A DNA stretch of 64,000 nucleotides from contig AP019005.1 in NCBI GenBank assembly GCA_003945285.1, positions 1,178,001 through 1,242,000 of the forward strand, in the 5' to 3' direction. Under the pieces are notes generated by a model. It saw nothing but the letters and a program-made list of their open reading frames with translations, did no database searches and had not been told where the DNA came from. A program made the translations under genes and the position numbers. Positions 9,685 through 16,693 of this stretch are shown piece by piece. Numbering within the stretch: position 1 is the stretch's first letter; each line of letters begins with the position of its first letter. The stretch comes from Hydrogenimonas sp. GTDB lineage: Bacteria > Campylobacterota > Campylobacteria > Campylobacterales > Hydrogenimonadaceae.

Positions 9685-9963
9685 CTAGATATTTAAAACC
9701 GAATTCCTGCTTCCGAACGGTGTGTTTGATGTGGGGAGAGTCTCGTCATGGATCCACCCGCCTTCTGCGGGGAGATAGCCGAACTCGAATGTGCCGCCTG
9801 CGGGGAGAATTTTCACAATATAGAAATCGCCGTTCTTTTTGCGCTTCATCCGTTCCGCTTTCCAGTCGTTCCAGCTGCCTTTTATCTCTACCGATTCGAA
9901 ACCGTTGCCGTCAACGGTAAACGTGACCCAGGCCCTCTCTCCTTTTCTGGTAATCTTGACCAT
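9685..9963 (-). CDS. Small CBM48/AMPK-type glycogen-binding domain protein
   Basis: A 92-residue protein consisting almost entirely of one carbohydrate-binding E-set domain of the CBM48/AMPK-beta type. Seen: VTFTVDGNGFESVEIKGSWNDW, shortened here to its key GSWNDW turn, then NGDFYIVKILPAGGTFEFGYL and a late GWIHDE. Such domains bind glycogen or maltodextrin. It is the first gene of the glycogen operon, so it may tether or regulate the enzymes on the granule; that role is inferred. AAGGAGGGG precedes the ATG. Its start lies 31 nt after the foot of a repeated leader hairpin (9995-10017). Confidence 0.8.
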   Translation of the reverse strand: MVKITRKGERAWVTFTVDGNGFESVEIKGSWNDWKAERMKRKKNGDFYIVKILPAGGTFEFGYLPAEGGWIHDETLPTSNTPFGSRNSVLNI

Positions 9964-9994
9964 CTTCCCCTCCTTTTTTTATTTGATTAAATCG

Positions 9995-10102
9995 TTTTCC
10001 GGGCAAAGCCCGGAAAACGGCGGGGACTGAACGTCCCCTGCACCCCCCTAAAGCTTCGAAATCACAGATTTCGAGACGGCTTCCGCACTTCGTGCAGAGC
10101 CG
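9995..10102 (-). promoter_or_regulatory. Structured leader element, copy in front of the glycogen operon
   Basis: Four hairpins in a row. Hairpin 1 is TTTTCCGGGC / GCCCGGAAAA (9995-10004 and 10008-10017) with loop AAA. Hairpin 2 is GGGGAC / GTCCCC (10022-10027 and 10033-10038). Hairpin 3 is CGAAATC / GATTTCG (10057-10063 and 10067-10073). Hairpin 4 runs 10077-10102. A run of six C and AAGCTT lie between 2 and 3. The same order recurs ahead of pfkA, ppsA and the LOG gene. Between hairpin 1 and the ATG at 9963 lie 31 nt containing AATCAAATAAA and the Shine-Dalgarno. Most likely a 5' untranslated structure read on the minus strand. Confidence 0.7.
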
Positions 10103-10139
10103 GAAAGCAGCTTATAACCTCTTTATACTGAACAGATCC

Positions 10140-10440
10140 CCGGGCAAAGCCCGGAAAACGGCGGGGACTGACCGTCCCCTGCACCCCCCTGAAGCTTCGA
10201 AAACAAGCGTAGCGCAGTTTCTTTAGTAACTGACCTTACGCAAAATTTGTCCCCCCCGGGATTTGAGCGGAAAAATATCGTTCAAAAAACCGCGCCTGCC
10301 CGTCAGGACGCCGAAGGCGTCAGCGGTTTTTAGATATTTTGCAGCGTCCCGCAGGGCAAATCCCGCTCGGCGTGCGAATTTTGTGTAAGGTCAGTTAGTA
10401 AATCACAGATTTCGAGACGGCTTCCGCACTTCGTGCAGAG
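10140..10440 (-). repeat. Second, interrupted copy of the leader element
   Basis: A tandem copy begins 141 bases beyond the first: CCGGGC-AAA-GCCCGG at 10140-10154, then hairpin 2 and the C-run up to 10200. It is broken at the third hairpin. The rest of the block (atc-aca-gatttcg, then hairpin 4) resumes at 10402-10440. What lies between is a short unrelated segment (10200-10229) plus a 165-bp inverted-repeat element with its target duplication (10223-10401). The remaining bases to 10577 hold no recognisable gene. Confidence 0.7.
10230..10394. mobile_element. 165-bp MITE-like inverted-repeat element, copy 1
   Basis: Ends in near-perfect terminal inverted repeats: CTGACCTTACGCAAAATT at the left and the complement of CTGACCTTACACAAAATT at the right. 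It is flanked by a 7-bp direct repeat TTAGTAA (10223-10229 and 10395-10401), which looks like a target-site duplication. The inside is also palindromic: CGGGATTTG pairs with CAAATCCCG, and a central GACGCC-GAA-GGCGTC hairpin sits within a longer AAAACCGC/GCGGTTTT stem. It codes for nothing. A second copy of identical length is at 41099-41263. No transposase is in the window, so it would be a non-autonomous element moved in trans. Confidence 0.85.
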
Positions 10441-10577
10441 CCGGAAAGCAACTCGTAACCCTTTATACAGAACTGATCCCCCGGGTAGGCCCGGACATCC
10501 CTCACTGAAGTTTCGGAACCGCTGTCTCGCTCCGAATGTAAGCCAACCTGTTTTATTATAACCAAATACGGCACCGC

Positions 10578-11537
10578 TCAGTCGAGCCTGTTTAGCATAC
10601 CCAGCAGTTCCGGGTCTATTCTGTAGCGGTTTTCGACTATCTCCCTGATATCCCTCATACCGTATTCGCCGTTCTCGATCACCATCACTTTGTTGGAGTT
10701 TTTCGATTGGAGCAGATGGTCAACCGCACGGACAGTGAACTCGAAGGCGAGCATTCGATCGTTTACCGTGGGGCTTCCGCCGCGCTGTATATGGCCCAGT
10801 ACGGTGATTCGCGTCTCCATTCCGATATCCTTTTCGAGCCACTCCGCTATTTCATTCGTCATCTTCGTCCCTTCCGCAACTATAGAGAGTATATAGCTCC
10901 TGCCCTGCTCTATCTCCCTTTTCAGATGCTCTTCGGCTACGCTTTTGTTGAAGTCGGCTTCAGGTATCAGGCATATCTCCGCCCCGCTCGTAATGGCCGA
11001 AACCGCCGCCAGATAACCGCACTCCCTGCCCATAACCTCTACAACGAAAGCCCGGCTGAAGGTCGATGCGGTATCTCTGATCTTGTCCAGGGCGTCGCGT
11101 ATGACATTCAAGGCCGTATCGACACCTATACAGGTATCGGTACCGTAGATGTCGTTGTCTATGGTAGTTGGAATTCCTACGAAGTTGAGTTCGAACTCTT
11201 CACTGAGCCTATCCAGAGCACGAAACGAACCGTCGCCTCCCAGAACGACCAGCCCCTTAATGCCGTGTTTTTGGAGGTTTTCATATGCGGTTTTCCTATA
11301 TCCGTATTCGTAAAAACGCTTTGAGCGCGATGAACGGATTATAGCGCCTCCCCTGTGAACGATACCGGCTACATCTTTGTGTGTCGCAGGGACTATTTCA
11401 CCGTCTATGAGCCCTTCGAGACCGTTATATACGAAATATGGAGTCTCCCCCTTTTCGTATACGTAATCTACGAACTTTTTGATAGCCGGGTTCATACCGG
11501 GAGCGTCTCCTCCGGAACAGATTATGGCCAGTGACAT
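10578..11537 (-). CDS. pfkA: ATP-dependent 6-phosphofructokinase
   Basis: Phosphorylates fructose-6-phosphate to the 1,6-bisphosphate, the committed step of glycolysis. The protein has 319 residues, the usual bacterial length. Seen: ICSGGDAPGMN at the N-terminus, the ATP loop GGDGSFRA with glycine after the aspartate (the ATP-type rather than PPi-type residue), the catalytic PTTIDNDIYGTD, and VEVMGRECGYLA for substrate binding. The start ATG at 11537 follows AAAAGGAGAGCGA; the reading frame extends further upstream only because a repeat lacks stops. Many Campylobacterota lack PfkA, so its presence points to real glycolytic use of stored glycogen. A structured leader precedes it; the gene appears monocistronic. 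Confidence 0.95.
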   Translation of the reverse strand: MSLAIICSGGDAPGMNPAIKKFVDYVYEKGETPYFVYNGLEGLIDGEIVPATHKDVAGIVHRGGAIIRSSRSKRFYEYGYRKTAYENLQKHGIKGLVVLGGDGSFRALDRLSEEFELNFVGIPTTIDNDIYGTDTCIGVDTALNVIRDALDKIRDTASTFSRAFVVEVMGRECGYLAAVSAITSGAEICLIPEADFNKSVAEEHLKREIEQGRSYILSIVAEGTKMTNEIAEWLEKDIGMETRITVLGHIQRGGSPTVNDRMLAFEFTVRAVDHLLQSKNSNKVMVIENGEYGMRDIREIVENRYRIDPELLGMLNRLD

Positions 11538-11566
11538 TCGCTCTCCTTTTTTATTTGATTGAATCA

Positions 11567-11674
11567 TTTTCCGGGCAAAGCCCGGAAAACGGCGGGGACT
11601 GACCGTCCCCTGCACCCCCCTGAAGCTTCGAAATCACAGATTTCGAGACGGCTTCCGCACTTCGTGCAGAGCCG
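11567..11674 (-). promoter_or_regulatory. Structured leader element in front of pfkA
   Basis: Full four-hairpin block. Hairpin 1 is TTTTCCGGGC (11567-11576), loop AAA, GCCCGGAAAA (11580-11589). It is followed by GGGGAC/GTCCCC, the C-run with GAAGCTT, CGAAATC/GATTTCG and the terminal CGGCTT...GCCG hairpin ending at 11674. Spacing from the hairpin foot to the pfkA ATG is 29 nt and contains GATTCAATCAAATAAA before the Shine-Dalgarno. This copy is nearly identical to the one at 9995-10102. Confidence 0.7.
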
Positions 11675-11710
11675 GAAAGCAAATCGTAACCTCTTTATGA
11701 CAGAACAGAA

Positions 11711-11778
11711 CCCCGGGGCAAAGCCCGGAAAACGGCGGGGACTGACCGTCCCCTGCACCCCCCTGAAGCTTCGAAACA
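11711..11778 (-). repeat. Partial tandem copy of the pfkA leader element
   Basis: Starts about 142 bases beyond the first copy. Hairpin 1 is imperfect here (one extra G in CCGGGGC against GCCCGG). Hairpin 2 and the C-run with GAAGCTTCGAAA are intact, then the similarity stops. The next 160 bases run up to the pyruvate kinase start and include its putative promoter. Confidence 0.6.
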
Positions 11779-11902
11779 GACGGAGCACACATTTCAAGAG
11801 GGCCGCCGCATATCCTGAAGATATGCTGCCGGATTCTACACACTCCGAAGCTAAGAGCTCAAAAACGGGAGCTTCGGTAACCTCTTTGTATCATCAGGGA
11901 TG

Positions 11903-11908
11903 TATAAT
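11903..11908 (+). promoter_or_regulatory. Putative -10 box of the pyruvate kinase promoter
   Basis: A perfect TATAAT, 38 bases before the predicted TTG start of pyk. No convincing -35 hexamer is visible at the standard spacing, so this rests on the -10 box and position alone. Confidence 0.45.
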
Positions 11909-11940
11909 GTTAACACACATTGGTAAACAAGGAGTTCCGG

Positions 11941-13338
11941 TTGCATCCGAAAGTCAAAATAGTAGCCACACTGGGCCCCTCTACAAACAGTAGGGAGTCT
12001 ATCGGGAGACTGATAGAGGCGGGGGTGAACATTTTCAGGCTGAACTTCTCCTACGGTACACACGACGAACATATGGAGACGATCTTCAACATCCGCTCGA
12101 TAGCGGATGAAAAAGGGAGGCTCGTAGCTGTTCTTCAGGATATCTGCGGGCCGAAAATACGTATAAAAGGGCTGAACAGACGGATGAAGGTCGAGCGCGG
12201 CGACAGGCTCGTCATGGCAAAAACCGCCTCGGAGCAGGCATTCTCCATAACACACCCGGAGCTGATAGAGTCGATGCACGTGGGTGAGGAGCTCTTTTTC
12301 GCGGACGGTACGGTCCATGTACGCATAACCGGTAAAGAGGATGGAAGGGTAGATCTGGAAGTTCTCACCCCGGGAACGCTTGCCGAAGGGAAAGGGGTCA
12401 ATATACCGGACAGCCGCATAGACCTGAGTGCCCTGACCGACAAAGATAGAGAAGATCTTCGTTTCGGTGCGAAAGCCGGAGTAGATTTTGTAGCGGTTTC
12501 GTTCGTGAGCTCCCGGGAGGATATAAAAGAGGCGCGCAAAATAGTCGGGGAGGCCGGCGGGGATACGTGGATAATAGCGAAGATAGAGCGCAAAAGCGCC
12601 CTGGAGCGGATCGATTCGATTATCGAGGCGAGCGATGCCGTCATGGTCGCAAGGGGCGACCTGGGAGCGGAAGCAGGACTCTTCAGGGTCCCGCTGCTAC
12701 AAAAAGAGATAATCAAAAAGTGCAATGCAAAAGCCAAACCGGTCATAACAGCAACACAGATGTTGACCTCCATGGTGAACTCGCCCTACCCGACAAGAGC
12801 TGAAGTATCCGACATCGCAAACGCGGTACTGGACGGTACGGATGCGGTAATGCTCTCCGACGAGACCGCGGTCGGCAAGTACCCGGAGAAAGCTGTCGAA
12901 GTGCTAAAGGAGACGATTCTGCAGACCCAGCAATACTGCAGGGTTCCGAGCGACATCGAACCCGGCTCCAGAGAGGCTTTCCCGCACGCAGCCGTAGAGA
13001 TGTCGAAGCTGGTACCCTGCGATTTTGTAGCGGCTCTTACACTCTCTGGGTATACGGTACGCCATCTGAGCAGGTTCAGGCCCCAAAAGCCGATTTACGC
13101 CATTACCCCCGACCGCTCGCTGCTTAAAAAGTGCACCATCGTATGGGGGGTGAACTCCTGTGTATGTATCGAAGAGTTTGAAAGCGAAAAGGAGCTTACA
13201 TCCAAATTTCTGAAAGCGGCGAAAATCGAGCCCTCCGCTTTTCTGCTGGTGACCGGATATCTCGGGGAGAAGATATTTCAGGGAAAAAGTGTCCGTTACA
13301 TCAACAGGTGCGACCTGGACTCCCGCTGGAAGTCGTAG
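11941..13338 (+). CDS. pyk: Pyruvate kinase
   Basis: Converts phosphoenolpyruvate and ADP to pyruvate and ATP. Seen: KIVATLGPSTNSRESI at the N-terminus, FRLNFSYGTHDEH, the active-site segment IIAKIERKSALERID, VMVARGDLGAE, and TATQMLTSMVNSPYPTRAEV. About 465 residues, normal length, with a C-terminal domain that is the usual allosteric region. Start: TTG at 11941 has AAGGAG seven bases upstream; the frame opens at an earlier TTG (11920) that lacks a ribosome site. Its end overlaps the converging glgP-like gene by 43 bases. Together with PpsA at 38336 the cell can run the PEP/pyruvate step in both directions. Confidence 0.94.
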   Translation: MHPKVKIVATLGPSTNSRESIGRLIEAGVNIFRLNFSYGTHDEHMETIFNIRSIADEKGRLVAVLQDICGPKIRIKGLNRRMKVERGDRLVMAKTASEQAFSITHPELIESMHVGEELFFADGTVHVRITGKEDGRVDLEVLTPGTLAEGKGVNIPDSRIDLSALTDKDREDLRFGAKAGVDFVAVSFVSSREDIKEARKIVGEAGGDTWIIAKIERKSALERIDSIIEASDAVMVARGDLGAEAGLFRVPLLQKEIIKKCNAKAKPVITATQMLTSMVNSPYPTRAEVSDIANAVLDGTDAVMLSDETAVGKYPEKAVEVLKETILQTQQYCRVPSDIEPGSREAFPHAAVEMSKLVPCDFVAALTLSGYTVRHLSRFRPQKPIYAITPDRSLLKKCTIVWGVNSCVCIEEFESEKELTSKFLKAAKIEPSAFLLVTGYLGEKIFQGKSVRYINRCDLDSRWKS

Positions 13339-14966
13339 AGCTTTTCGTAATACTCCTCAACCATGCGCGAAGAGCTGAAGTAGGCTATGATGTCGTTCAT
13401 TCCGTTTTTTGCGATGTTTAGCCACTCTTTTTCATTCTCGTAGTACATCGGGATAATCGTCTCTTCGAGCTTCTCCATCATGCTCAGGTAGTCGAGTCGG
13501 TCGATCTCTTCGACCGGCAGCGAAGGATCGGCGTGGGGAATGGTGAAGGAGTTTATCCCGTCCTTTTGGAACTCTGCGTGCCAGCCGTCGTCGACGGAGA
13601 AGTGGATCGAAGCGTTTACCCCTGCGCTCATCCCGCTGGTACCGCTCGCTTCACGCCCCCATCTGGGGGTATTCAGCCAAAGGTCGCTTCCCTGCTTCAG
13701 CAGCTTCGAAAGACGAAGTTCGTAGCCTATCAGTACAGCCACATTTTTAAACTCGCGGCTCATCATTACCAGGTCATTGAACATCTGCACGGCCCTGTAG
13801 TCCAGAGGATAGGGCTTTCCTGCCCAGATTATCTGCACAGGTCTCTCGCTGTTGCCTATGAGCCTCCTGAAACGCTCCATATCGTAGGTAAGCAGACCGG
13901 GCCGTTTATACTCGGCGAATCTGCGGGCCCAGACTATCGTCAGGATATCCGGGTCGAAAAGTTTACCGGTCTGATGCGCCACCTCTTCGAAAAGAATATG
14001 CTTCAGATGTTTCTTCCTTCCGACAAGCTGATAATCCTCATGCTCCTGCATCCAGCTGAGAAGCTGTTTGTCGGCCCAGTAGCGCATATTCTGCGCATTT
14101 GTTATGCTGATGATTTCACACCTGCCCTCTACATCTTTCCACATCTCGTTGGCCACTTTTTCGTGGATTTTAGAGACGGCGTTCGCCCTTTTGGAGGTTT
14201 TGAGAGCACCCACCGTCAGCGAAAAGCTCTTGTCGTGATAGTTCAGCTTTCTCCCTATCTCATCGAAAGAGAAACCGTTGAAAAAACCCATACGTTCCAG
14301 CAGATGGGCGTCATGCTCTTCGTTCCCCGCCATCTCCGGCGTATGTGTCGTAAATACCACATGTTTTTTCAGCTCCTCCAGATCGGGATACCTCTTCATC
14401 AGTTCGAAAACAAGCGGAAGTGAATGCCCCTCGTTCATATGGTAGATATCCACATCTATCCCCAGAGCGTCCAGAACTTTGACACCGCCGACTCCCAGTA
14501 CTATCTCCTGGGCTATTCTCGTCTCTTCGTTGGCGTCGTAGAGTTTGTGGCTGATCGTGCGGGCCAGGTGGTCATTCTCGAAACAGTCGGTGGTAAGCAG
14601 CAGTACCGGGGCGGTGTCGAAAGTGGAAGCCGGGAGCAGGTAGGCCTTGACGACAACCGGTTTTCCGTTTATGTTCACCTCCACCCTTATCCCGGTATCT
14701 TCGATAAAGTAGTAGAATTTCCGGCGGTATTCGATCTTGAGAGTGTTGTCCTCGTGCCGCCCCTGGTCGTAATAGCCGTAACTCCACAGCATTCCAACAC
14801 CGATCGTATGCTGCCTTCTGTCGTTGGCGCTTCTCATATGTGATCCTGCGAGAAATCCTAGTCCGCCGGAGTATGTCTTCAGAGCCTGGTCTATGGCGAA
14901 CTCCATTGAAAAGTATGCCACTTTGGTACTGTACTTCTCGTCTATCGCATATGGAAAGAGATTCAT
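13296..14966 (-). CDS. Alpha-glucan phosphorylase paralogue lacking the PLP lysine
   Basis: GT35 glycogen-phosphorylase-like protein of 556 residues. Family features are clear: YFSMEFAIDQALKTYSGGLGFLAG, YHMNEGHSLPLVFE, FTTHTPEMAGNEEHD, WARRFAEYKRPGLL and VQIIWAGKPYP. The pyridoxal-phosphate site normally reads GTSGMK or GTSNMK; here it reads GTSGMSAGVNAS, with AGC (Ser, residue 447, bases 13626-13628) in place of the lysine. Without the Schiff-base lysine it should not work as a normal phosphorylase. It may be regulatory, a glucan-binding partner of the second GlgP (33987), or use another chemistry. It starts with an ATGA overlap on the pgi stop, so the two are one operon. Confidence 0.85.
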   Translation of the reverse strand: MNLFPYAIDEKYSTKVAYFSMEFAIDQALKTYSGGLGFLAGSHMRSANDRRQHTIGVGMLWSYGYYDQGRHEDNTLKIEYRRKFYYFIEDTGIRVEVNINGKPVVVKAYLLPASTFDTAPVLLLTTDCFENDHLARTISHKLYDANEETRIAQEIVLGVGGVKVLDALGIDVDIYHMNEGHSLPLVFELMKRYPDLEELKKHVVFTTHTPEMAGNEEHDAHLLERMGFFNGFSFDEIGRKLNYHDKSFSLTVGALKTSKRANAVSKIHEKVANEMWKDVEGRCEIISITNAQNMRYWADKQLLSWMQEHEDYQLVGRKKHLKHILFEEVAHQTGKLFDPDILTIVWARRFAEYKRPGLLTYDMERFRRLIGNSERPVQIIWAGKPYPLDYRAVQMFNDLVMMSREFKNVAVLIGYELRLSKLLKQGSDLWLNTPRWGREASGTSGMSAGVNASIHFSVDDGWHAEFQKDGINSFTIPHADPSLPVEEIDRLDYLSMMEKLEETIIPMYYENEKEWLNIAKNGMNDIIAYFSSSRMVEEYYEKLYDFQRESRSHLLM

Positions 14967-16231
14967 TGGTTTCGAGCCTTTTGGAATTTTTTTACGAGTA
15001 TCTGCTTGCCCTTTTCAACACCGGGCTGGTCGTATGTATCTATCTGCATCATCGCACCGGTCAGCGAAGTGAGAAGCTCGTAGTAGATAATCAGCCGTCC
15101 GAGATTGGCTTCGTCCGCCCTGTCGAGAGTTATAGAGTCGACCGGAACTCCCTCGCCTGCGAGACTCTCTCTTGTCGCGTCACACTCCGCGTTTATCAGT
15201 TCGTTGAATGTACGTCCGTTGACATAGTCACACTTTTGCAGATGTTCAAGTCTAATATCGGGTATTTTCAACTTTTTTTCAAAATTTTCAATCTTTATGA
15301 AGGTGACGCTCTTGTCGGCGGGCCCCTGCATGACAAGTTGAAGGAAAGAGTGCTGGTCGACCGATCCTATATGTCCCGCTGGTGTCGGCCCCACCCTGTT
15401 TCCACAGCGGTCTATCTTGCCGAGAGACTCGCCCCAGAGCTGTACATACCACTTTGTGAAGTCCTCCATGAATGAGGCGTAAGCGAAGATCACATTTGTG
15501 CGGTACTCCCTCCAGTTGCGGGCTATGAAGGCCGCTTTTATAAGCAGGTGCTCCTCCGTCCCGTCGAAGAAACTCTCAATCATCTGCGATGCACCTTCGA
15601 GAAGGGAGCATGTGTCGTATCCGGCAAATGTGAGCGGTACGATGCCTACACTGCTCAGTACCGAGAAGCGTCCGCCTACGTTATGGGGAATGGTGTAGGC
15701 TTTCAGGCCGTAGTGGTCGACGAAACGGCAGAGAGCCGACCCCTCGTCCGTAATCGCGATTATACGCTCTTTGTCACCGCTCTCCAGATCGATATCGAAC
15801 TTCTCGATGACCGCCTTGAAAATTGAGATCGTCTCTATGGTCGTACCGGATTTCGAAATGACTATGAAAATGGTTTTATCCCGCTCAATGGCTGCAAACT
15901 TCTCATCCAGCTCGACCGGATCTGGGTTTTCAAGAAAAATGAGACGTTTCGCATCGGGGTATCTGTGCTTCAGAACAGAATCGACAGCCTTGGCACCGAG
16001 GGAAGATCCGCCGATTCCTATGACCGCAATAGTGTCGCACTCCTGTATCAGACGGCTAGAAGAGGCGTAAGCCTCTGCTTCCGTGACGATGAGCTTCGAG
16101 TTTTGCGGCAGGTTGTAGTAACCCGCAACACCTTTTTCCCTCTCATAGACAAGATTCCCGAAGGCTTCCGCCATCAGCTCGTTCGCCTCATCGTCGGCTC
16201 TCCAGCCCAGTTCAAGGTCATAGGTTATCAT
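14963..16231 (-). CDS. pgi: Glucose-6-phosphate isomerase
   Basis: Interconverts glucose-6-phosphate and fructose-6-phosphate. 422 residues, the short bacterial form. Seen: AVIGIGGSSLGAKAV sugar-phosphate loop, FIVISKSGTTIETIS, IPHNVGGRFSVLSSVG and the late GPADKSVTFIKI region. First gene of a two-gene operon with the lysine-less GlgP paralogue. The ATG at 16231 follows AAAGGACCGAAG and lies 34 nt after a leader hairpin with the shared GC-AAA-GC apex. Confidence 0.95.
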   Translation of the reverse strand: MITYDLELGWRADDEANELMAEAFGNLVYEREKGVAGYYNLPQNSKLIVTEAEAYASSSRLIQECDTIAVIGIGGSSLGAKAVDSVLKHRYPDAKRLIFLENPDPVELDEKFAAIERDKTIFIVISKSGTTIETISIFKAVIEKFDIDLESGDKERIIAITDEGSALCRFVDHYGLKAYTIPHNVGGRFSVLSSVGIVPLTFAGYDTCSLLEGASQMIESFFDGTEEHLLIKAAFIARNWREYRTNVIFAYASFMEDFTKWYVQLWGESLGKIDRCGNRVGPTPAGHIGSVDQHSFLQLVMQGPADKSVTFIKIENFEKKLKIPDIRLEHLQKCDYVNGRTFNELINAECDATRESLAGEGVPVDSITLDRADEANLGRLIIYYELLTSLTGAMMQIDTYDQPGVEKGKQILVKKFQKARNQ

Positions 16232-16265
16232 CTTCGGTCCTTTTTTGGTCTTGTTGATACGCGAA

Positions 16266-16358
16266 CAGGAGCAAAGCCCCTGAAGAGTACGCTGGCCGCT
16301 GTGGCACTAAAGCTTGCCATTTTATTGACACGTCTTCAGAAGCAAAGCTCCTGAAGAC
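16266..16358 (-). promoter_or_regulatory. Two leader hairpins in front of pgi
   Basis: First hairpin: CAGGAGC (16266-16272), AAA, GCCCCTG (16276-16282). Second: GTCTTCAGAAGC (16332-16343), AAA, GCTCCTGAAGAC (16347-16358). Each has a single imperfect position that is A-C on the plus strand but G-U in RNA copied from the minus strand, the pgi-coding strand. The sequence after each hairpin (gctgg-c-cgctgtg-cactaaagcttgcc) is shared, so the unit is duplicated in tandem as in the other leaders. Confidence 0.6.
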
Positions 16359-16386
16359 TACGCTGGGCGCTGTGCCACTAAAGCTT

Positions 16387-16627
16387 GCCCCTTGCGGGGC
16401 AGACGCTCACTTTGTTCGCGGGTAGCGAAACGCTGTTTTAGGTTACTCCCTTTCTCGAAATCTCCGATTTCGTAGCTTCAGGGGGTTGTAGGGACTTCAG
16501 TCCCTGCTCTTTTGCGGGCTTGGCCTGCAAAAGAAGTAACATAATGGTCCGCCCCTTGCGGGGCAGACGCTCACTTTGTTCGCGGGTAGCGAAACGCTGT
16601 TTTAGGTTACTCCCTTTCTCGAAATCT
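16387..16627. repeat. 77-bp direct repeats and an inverted leader-like block between pgi and pgm
   Basis: Two identical 77-bp copies at 16387-16463 and 16551-16627, each opening with GCCCC-TTGC-GGGGC. Between them sits a block that resembles the leader element in opposite orientation: CGAAATC-TCC-GATTTCG at 16456-16472, AGGGACTTCAGTCCCT at 16492-16507, and CTTTTGCGGGC-TTG-GCCTGCAAAAG at 16508-16532. No gene is present from 16232 to 16693. A further degraded piece of the block follows to about 16675. Confidence 0.65.
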
Positions 16628-16693
16628 TTGATTTCTCAGCTTAGCTTCAGCCTTTTCTCTTTTGCGGGCTTGGCCGAAAAGTTTTCACACCTC

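Noticed and set aside
9995-10440. CRISPR-like array of palindromic repeats
   Set aside because: Repeats are not evenly spaced, there are no unique spacers of constant length and no cas genes; the units are multi-hairpin blocks.
11537-11615. Upstream extension of the pfkA frame encoding a basic peptide
   Set aside because: It arises because the leader repeat has no stop in that frame; the same peptide shadow appears at other repeat copies, and a good ribosome site marks the ATG at 11537.
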